From NCBI GenBank assembly GCA_023667165.1, contig JAMPAO010000025.1:1-28243 (forward strand): a stretch of 28,243 nt of DNA. The letters run 5' to 3'. Within the stretch, counting starts at the first letter, position 1; each line of letters opens with the position of its first letter. The position numbers and the translations under genes were made by a program. The notes beneath the pieces were generated by a model, which had not been told where the DNA came from, made no database searches, and was given only the letters and a program-made list of their open reading frames with translations. The stretch is from Ruminococcus sp. (lineage in GTDB: Bacteria > Bacillota > Clostridia > Oscillospirales > Ruminococcaceae). This document shows, piece after piece, positions 24,943-28,243 of the stretch.

Positions 24943-25500
24943 TTACATCTCCTCTGATTTGATTTTATCTATGATCTTATTAAAAGAAATTATTTTGTCC
25001 ATTACCGGAACAATAATATCCGCTCCCGCATTGGCGTATAAGATCTTATTGGCTTGGTATATCCGGAGTTCTGTTTTTATTTCACCGGGCTTTATATCGT
25101 ACTCCAAACAAAAAAGAGCAGCATAAATATATAGCTGCTCCATATGTGCGGGTACGGTGCCGGTTTTCAAGTCGTGTATCCTTAACAGACCGTCGCGAAA
25201 ACAAATTGCGTCGGCAGTGCCAAAGCAATTTTCCGAATAATATAATATCTGCTCGGGTTCCATTTTGAAACCTATCGCATCGTTTATGTACATATTCAGT
25301 GTTTTTTGGGATTTAGGCAATTTTTGCCTAAGCCGTATACTCATCGCCGCATATTCGTGAAGCTCGGTACCTTTCTGAGCGGCAAGAAAATTCATATACG
25401 ATTCTGCAGCTTTATCGGGGGTGTAATTTATCCAGTGATATTTACTTGCCCCAAGAAAAGCATGCTGTCCTCTAAGATTTGAATGCTTGTTGAAGTTCAT
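24943..25500 (-). CDS. PD-(D/E)XK nuclease, Cas4/RecB-like
   Basis: 185 residues, ATG at 25500 with GAGGAGGTACTC upstream; overlaps the VRR-NUC gene by 29 bp. Motifs: G-T-E-L-H-E-Y (His48), F-G-T-A-D-A-I (Asp97), I-H-D-L-K-T-G (Asp110, Lys112) and E-Q-L-Y-I-Y-A (Gln122), the full set for a RecB/Cas4-type nuclease domain. The four-cysteine iron-sulphur cluster of classical Cas4 is not evident. It probably trims DNA ends during phage recombination or replication. It is co-transcribed with another nuclease and the polymerase candidate. Confidence 0.8.
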   Translation of the reverse strand: MNFNKHSNLRGQHAFLGASKYHWINYTPDKAAESYMNFLAAQKGTELHEYAAMSIRLRQKLPKSQKTLNMYINDAIGFKMEPEQILYYSENCFGTADAICFRDGLLRIHDLKTGTVPAHMEQLYIYAALFCLEYDIKPGEIKTELRIYQANKILYANAGADIIVPVMDKIISFNKIIDKIKSEEM

Positions 25501-25771
25501 TGAGTACCTCCTCTTTGTTTTCGGGATATATAAACCTCGAAAAGGACATTAGATCCATTTTATCCACATAATATTTTTGGTTTGGCTGTTTATGAGCAGT
25601 CTTGCTCCGTTTGCATTCGAGTGCCGCCCAGCGATCGTTATATAATATAAGCAGGTCGGGAATACCTTGAATATAGCAAGGATCGGTCTTTATTACAATA
25701 CAATTCGGAAATTTCAATCTCAGTTCCGCAATAAGCATGGATTGAAAATTTCTTTCAAGCTGGCTGCTCAT
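25472..25771 (-). CDS. VRR-NUC domain nuclease
   Basis: 99 residues, ATG at 25771 with GGAGGTG upstream. It has the compact VRR-NUC core: K-T-D-P-C-Y-I-Q-G-I-P-D-L-L-I-L (Asp39), A-A-L-E-C-K-R (Glu52, Lys54) and Q-P-N-Q-K-Y-Y. Stand-alone VRR-NUC proteins of phages act on branched DNA such as Holliday junctions. It is the first gene of the transcript that runs into the polymerase candidate. Element E lies 82 nt upstream, and the leader contains two short inverted repeats (GGTAA/TTACC and GATGA/TCATC). Confidence 0.87.
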   Translation of the reverse strand: MSSQLERNFQSMLIAELRLKFPNCIVIKTDPCYIQGIPDLLILYNDRWAALECKRSKTAHKQPNQKYYVDKMDLMSFSRFIYPENKEEVLNELQQAFKS

Positions 25772-25853
25772 AAAATCACCTCCGTAAAAAAATAAAAGAG
25801 AGAGTTCATGATGACATAATTAAATATCATCTGTGGTAAGCTGTTTTACCGTT

Positions 25854-25885
25854 TCTCTCATAAGAGAGTTTGTTTTTGATGCGAA
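25854..25885 (-). promoter_or_regulatory. Two-box phage element E, before the nuclease-polymerase operon
   Basis: Coding strand TTCGCATCAAAAACA, 7-nt gap, TTATGAGAGA. It follows a terminator T tract and precedes the VRR-NUC gene. If the polymerase candidate uses this element, it would drive its own gene. Confidence 0.68.
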
Positions 25886-25893
25886 AAAAAAAA

Positions 25894-25918
25894 GAGCCAT
25901 CGTTTTTCACGACAGCTC
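25894..25918 (-). terminator. Terminator after the 64-residue membrane protein gene
   Basis: Coding strand GAGCTGTCGT and ACGATGGCTC pair over 10 bp with two G-U pairs, then nine Ts. It separates the cassette at 25925-26119 from the nuclease-polymerase operon. Confidence 0.82.
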
Positions 25919-25924
25919 TCGTCG

Positions 25925-26119
25925 TTACCGGACTTTATCGTGTCCGAACTCCTCATAACTTAGTATTCTTATAATGTCGTACTTCATATCATTAAGCTTT
26001 CCCTTAATGTCATATATTGCGATACCATCCATAAACGCATTTATCACTATAATTATTATAGCGATAAACCATCCGTTTACGGATAAAAAATCCCAAACTG
26101 ACATAACAAACTTTTTCAT
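25925..26119 (-). CDS. Small membrane protein (64 residues), cassette D
   Basis: The ATG at 26119 has AGGAGG upstream; a start at 26158 would be inside the promoter-like element. The N-terminus is basic (M-K-K-F-V-M), followed by a single hydrophobic helix (G-W-F-I-A-I-I-I-I-V-I-N-A-F) and a charged tail (G-K-L-N-D-M-K-Y-D-I-I-R-I). It has the same cassette layout as the two small membrane protein genes at 19.8-20.4 kb: element, 31-nt leader, gene, terminator. Sequence similarity to those two is slight. Function not recognised. Confidence 0.58.
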   Translation of the reverse strand: MKKFVMSVWDFLSVNGWFIAIIIIVINAFMDGIAIYDIKGKLNDMKYDIIRILSYEEFGHDKVR

Positions 26120-26150
26120 ATAAATACCTCCTGTTATTGAATACCGGGTT

Positions 26151-26182
26151 TTCTCCATAATATGCTGTGTTTTTCGTGCGAA
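26151..26182 (-). promoter_or_regulatory. Two-box phage element D
   Basis: Coding strand TTCGCACGAAAAACA, 7-nt gap, TTATGGAGAA; 31 nt before the 64-residue gene and directly after a terminator T tract. Confidence 0.68.
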
Positions 26183-26190
26183 TATAAAAA

Positions 26191-26220
26191 GAGAGAACCC
26201 GATTTTACTCGGGTTCTCTC
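26191..26220 (-). terminator. Strong terminator after the zinc-ribbon gene
   Basis: A perfect 12-bp stem (GAGAGAACCCGA with TCGGGTTCTCTC) and a 6-nt loop are followed on the coding strand by TTTTTATATT. It is the strongest hairpin in this part of the window. Confidence 0.9.
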
Positions 26221-26228
26221 ATGTGATT

Positions 26229-26501
26229 TTAATCGTCAAATAAACTGCAGCCTGTCATACAATCCGGATAGGGACCGCCGCAAGCCGCACATCCCTCGGG
26301 AATCTCCTCTCTGCCCCATGTCAGATCGCCGTCGCCAACATTAATCTCGGGGGCGTCATAGACTGTTCCGTAATATTCAAAATCAACACCGTAACCGCAA
26401 TTTTTATTTGAACATATCAAGACAAGTCTGTCTTCGGAAAAGTTCATCTTTGCTCCGCAAACAGAACAGAAATATTCCTCAGGTTTTATTTTTCGCCTCA
26501 T
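26229..26501 (-). CDS. Zinc-ribbon protein (90 residues)
   Basis: ATG at 26501 with AAGGAGG upstream. Residues 12-15 are C-S-V-C, and two further cysteines follow in C-S-N-K-N-C (30-35), forming a zinc ribbon. A second cysteine group near the end (C-A-A-C-G-G-P-Y-P-D-C-M-T-G-C) suggests another metal site. The middle is acidic (G-D-G-D-L-T-W). No enzyme family is recognised. It stands alone between element F and a strong terminator, so it is probably a single-gene unit. Confidence 0.68.
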   Translation of the reverse strand: MRRKIKPEEYFCSVCGAKMNFSEDRLVLICSNKNCGYGVDFEYYGTVYDAPEINVGDGDLTWGREEIPEGCAACGGPYPDCMTGCSLFDD

Positions 26502-26544
26502 AAATTACCTCCTTATTATTGATAAGGGGATAAAGCCTTATTTC

Positions 26545-26576
26545 CCTTCCGTAAAAGGAGGTGTTTCTGATACGAA
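26545..26576 (-). promoter_or_regulatory. Two-box phage element F (weakest copy)
   Basis: Coding strand TTCGTATCAGAAACA, 7-nt gap, TTACGGAAGG; 43 nt before the zinc-ribbon ATG. It keeps the invariant spacing and most conserved bases, but the second box is poorer. It lies 4 bp after the lipoprotein stop, with no terminator between. Confidence 0.55.
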
Positions 26577-26579
26577 AAA

Positions 26580-27413
26580 TCAAGACGCAGAAATAATTAC
26601 AGACATTGTGTCGTTTTCCGTGTCTAAATCTATATTTATGCGCCTGCCGTCTGCATCATAAGAGCTATAACCTACCATATACGTATCTGTATAAGCATTA
26701 TTGACAAAACCGCTTTCTTTGACGCGGGTTATGTATTCGTCATATACATCCTTTGTCACGCCAAGGATATCAATTTCACATATACTGTCGTAGTCTGAAA
26801 CAATAAGAATGACCTCAGCATCTATTTTCGGTATTTTTCCGGCAAGTTCACTTTGCGGCCAGTTCTTGACCGCCACGCCCCCTTCGGACGATTCACTGTA
26901 GGTATCATTGATGAAGTCATAATATACGGTGTACCCGAGACCGTCGCTTCCGATAAATGATATTTCCGCAATATCAGGCTCCAGAAGCTCATATTCAGCC
27001 ATTGACGTGAGAGGCAGGATCCCCAGTCTAAAGACTGTCGGCTTGGATGTTTCGCCCTGTCTGACAAGCTGCTCTGCTTCTCCGTACCCTTTATATAATT
27101 TGAATGTATCCCTGCTTATACCCCAATCGATAAGAACAGCGATCTCCTCATCTGTTAGGTCATCTTTGATCTTAAACGTAAAACCAACGTTGTAAACGAT
27201 ATATTTACTGTTGTTGGTATAAGAAAACGTTATTCTTCGTTTACCGTCAAGTATCGAAGACAATACTGACCAGTCAATGTCGTTTATTTTTATTACCTCT
27301 GCAGCGGAAGATACAGACGTGCCGCTGCTGTTTTCAGACGTCTTACCGCAGCCGGACATAAACACCATACATGCCGCCATAGCAACGGCGAGAATTTTCA
27401 TTTTACTAAACAT
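26580..27413 (-). CDS. Accessory lipoprotein, DUF6591-like C-terminus
   Basis: 277 residues, ATG at 27413 with AGGAGG 8 nt upstream. Residues 1-22 form a lipoprotein signal: basic start, hydrophobic core (I-L-A-V-A-M-A-A-C-M-V-F) and lipobox M-S-G-C with Cys22. The first domain has S-Y-T-N-N-S-K-Y-I-V and the last about 100 residues (W-P-Q-S-E-L-A-G-K-I-P, then G-V-T-K-D-V-Y-D-E-Y) resemble small extracellular lipoproteins of gut Firmicutes (DUF6591-like). It would be anchored on the outer face of the host membrane. A perfect sigma-A promoter lies upstream, so a lysogen could express it. A role in superinfection exclusion or host surface change is a guess. Confidence 0.78.
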   Translation of the reverse strand: MFSKMKILAVAMAACMVFMSGCGKTSENSSGTSVSSAAEVIKINDIDWSVLSSILDGKRRITFSYTNNSKYIVYNVGFTFKIKDDLTDEEIAVLIDWGISRDTFKLYKGYGEAEQLVRQGETSKPTVFRLGILPLTSMAEYELLEPDIAEISFIGSDGLGYTVYYDFINDTYSESSEGGVAVKNWPQSELAGKIPKIDAEVILIVSDYDSICEIDILGVTKDVYDEYITRVKESGFVNNAYTDTYMVGYSSYDADGRRINIDLDTENDTMSVIISAS

Positions 27414-27472
27414 AAATACAACCTCCTAAAATTATTAAATATATTTTAATTAACAGCGCTGGTAATATTGAC

Positions 27473-27501
27473 ATTATAACATGTCGAAAATGATTTGTCA
27501 A
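27473..27501 (-). promoter_or_regulatory. Consensus sigma-A promoter for the lipoprotein gene
   Basis: On the minus strand TTGACA (27501-27496) and TATAAT (27478-27473) are both perfect, with 17 nt between. The -10 box lies about 60 nt before the lipoprotein ATG. Confidence 0.9.
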
Positions 27502-27535
27502 GTGCTTTTTAAGCAAAAAATTCTTATTTGCCCGG

Positions 27536-27622
27536 AAACCCACTTTTTCTGTCATTTATATATATATATTTATAATTTTTATTCTCACAATTAAATATAT
27601 AAATAATTGGGAAAGTGGGTTT
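27536..27622. repeat. Inverted repeat around an AT-rich core in the 27414-27720 intergenic region
   Basis: AAACCCACTTT (27536-27546) and AAAGTGGGTTT (27612-27622) are perfect 11-bp inverted repeats around 65 bp that are nearly all A/T. The word AAAGTGGGC recurs at 27677, 27688 and 27763, with a one-base variant at 27794. The intergenic region holds, besides these, only the lipoprotein promoter and two very short unsupported frames. The layout suits protein binding with DNA opening, as at an origin or operator. Confidence 0.6.
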
Positions 27623-27720
27623 TGCGCTCTCAAATAGCGTAAAATAGCCATTTTATACTACCCAACTTCTAAATAAAAAGTGGGCGGAAAGTGGGCAAAA
27701 CGTATAATTGCGCAGTTCAT

Positions 27721-27924
27721 TTACCATATATTCACTGCTTTATACACCTCGTTTCTGAAATAAAAGTGGGCACGGCCCGGTTTTGTGACTGGAAAAATGG
27801 GCAAAATTTTTGAATAAAATCGACGATTAAATTCAGTTTTTTCAATATAGTCAACTTCAAAATCAATTTGTTCAACTTTGAAAATCAACTTTTCAACTTC
27901 TGAAATCAACTTCTTTCTTATCAT
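27721..27924 (-). CDS. Small possible phage protein with heptad repeats
   Basis: 67 residues from an ATG at 27924 that overlaps the preceding small gene by 32 bp; no good ribosome site, so it would depend on coupling. The first part has a seven-residue periodicity (L-I-S-E-V-E-K, L-I-F-K-V-E-Q, I-D-F-E-V-D) coded by 21-bp DNA repeats. The second part is F-N-R-R-F-Y-S-K-I-L-P then K-P-G-R-A-H-F-Y-F-R. No family is recognised. The repeats may exist for DNA reasons rather than protein reasons, so the gene call is uncertain. Confidence 0.4.
   Translation of the reverse strand: MIRKKLISEVEKLIFKVEQIDFEVDYIEKTEFNRRFYSKILPIFPVTKPGRAHFYFRNEVYKAVNIW
27851..27913. repeat. Three tandem 21-bp repeats
   Basis: Plus-strand units start at 27851, 27872 and 27893, each beginning TCAACTT and having a second TCAAYTT about 12 bp later. 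Twenty-one bp is two helical turns, so a protein could bind the same DNA face in each unit. They also encode heptads if the overlapping frame is translated. Confidence 0.75.
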
Positions 27925-28018
27925 CGTCGATCACTTCGTACTCAAATTCGCCCCGTTCGGCACACTCTTTGACCCGTTCCAAGAATCTGGCAAGTAGTAC
28001 TGCAGTATCCTCGGTCAT
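27893..28018 (-). CDS. Small acidic phage protein (41 residues)
   Basis: The frame runs from ATG at 28018 to TGA at 27893, with GGAGGTG upstream at a good distance. The sequence starts T-E-D-T-A-V-L-L-A-R-F-L-E-R-V-K and ends E-V-I-D-D-D-K-K-E-V-D. It is a single amphipathic helix plus a charged tail. The gene lies 21 bp after the stop of the upstream gene, so both share a transcript. It is supported mainly by the ribosome site; no function is recognised. Confidence 0.5.
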   Translation of the reverse strand: MTEDTAVLLARFLERVKECAERGEFEYEVIDDDKKEVDFRS

Positions 28019-28039
28019 TATATGTCACCTCCGTAAATA

Positions 28040-28243
28040 TCATTTTTTTCTCTCGCCATTCCACTCCTCCACATCAACTCCTATACCTTTAAGTTTATAT
28101 GAGCAAAGCCATGTGCGGTCGGATCCGTCCATTTCGTACCACTGTATAAGCTTGTCCAAAGAAACGGAAAAGCGGTCGAAGAATTTCCTCAGCCGCTTTT
28201 TACCGAACCCGAACTCCTCGTGCAGCACCCACAAGACCATAGC
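28040..28243 (-). CDS. Conserved small phage protein (5' end cut off)
   Basis: The frame is open to the right window edge, so the true start lies outside; an ATG at 28240 is probably internal. The readable 67 codons contain L-W-V-L-H-E-E-F-G-F-G-K-K-R-L-R-K-F-F and later W-Y-E-M-D, L-C-S-Y-K-L-K-G-I-G-V-D-V-E-E-W-N. I recognise this as the C-terminal part of an uncharacterised protein common in Firmicutes phages, usually in the early or middle region. Function unknown. Confidence 0.68.
   Translation of the reverse strand, partial: AMVLWVLHEEFGFGKKRLRKFFDRFSVSLDKLIQWYEMDGSDRTWLCSYKLKGIGVDVEEWNGERKK

Noticed and set aside
19711..26580. CRISPR-like array from the repeated TTCG...AAAAACA elements
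   Set aside because: Copies are irregularly spaced by hundreds to thousands of bases, each next to a gene start; there is no repeat-spacer pattern.
27564..27720. Two tiny minus-strand frames (about 20 and 31 codons) in the intergenic region
   Set aside because: No ribosome sites; the sequence is AT-rich and its repeats are better explained as DNA sites.
1..28243. tRNA genes, integrase or attachment sites
   Set aside because: None could be identified by eye; no tyrosine or serine recombinase motif and no cloverleaf-like sequence with a clear anticodon arm was seen.

Overview
The window is the packaging, head and tail part of a tailed phage or prophage (siphovirus type). The host is probably a low-to-mid GC Bacillota of the Clostridia/Ruminococcus type. 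That inference rests on strong AGGAGG ribosome sites, consensus sigma-A promoters and lipoprotein/zinc-ribbon accessory genes typical of gut Firmicutes. Almost every gene lies on the minus strand, so transcription runs from high to low coordinates. No integrase, attachment site, lysis gene or replication initiator is visible, and the tail fibre end is cut off at position 1.

In transcription order: the right edge (27.5-28.2 kb) holds small early-type genes with 21-bp tandem repeats and an AT-rich, repeat-containing intergenic region. Next come a lipoprotein gene with its own consensus sigma-A promoter (27413-26580), a zinc-ribbon gene and a small membrane protein gene. An operon follows: VRR-NUC nuclease, PD-(D/E)XK nuclease, a 910-residue protein with the hallmarks of a single-subunit two-barrel RNA polymerase (YonO/QDE-1 class), a small protein, a small-terminase candidate and an HNH nuclease (25771-21069). 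A plus-strand insertion with its own sigma-A promoter (zinc ribbon plus membrane protein, 20587-21040) and two related small membrane protein cassettes (20363-19804) interrupt the packaging genes.

The late operon starts near 19715: head-tail connector, two proteins with an N-terminal H-G-x-x-G-M-x-W-G tag (separated by an internally deleted IS110 element), large terminase, portal, protease-capsid fusion, two connector/completion proteins, tail tube, two tail chaperone-position proteins, a gp10-like protein, a 2716-residue tape measure, distal tail protein and a Gp37-like tail protein.

The most striking observation is a possible phage transcription system. The RNA polymerase candidate carries the DFDGD metal motif, the flanking family motifs and helix-turn-helix segments at both ends. 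Its N-terminal peptide resembles the tags on two head-region proteins. Six copies of a two-box element with an invariant 7-nt gap sit upstream of the late operon, the polymerase operon and four small cassettes, usually just after a terminator. Host-type sigma-A promoters instead precede the apparent accessory (moron) genes and the IS110 relic. The hypothesis is a phage, possibly virion-carried, polymerase that reads its own promoter set. Gene calls rest on reading the sequence only; no database search was run.
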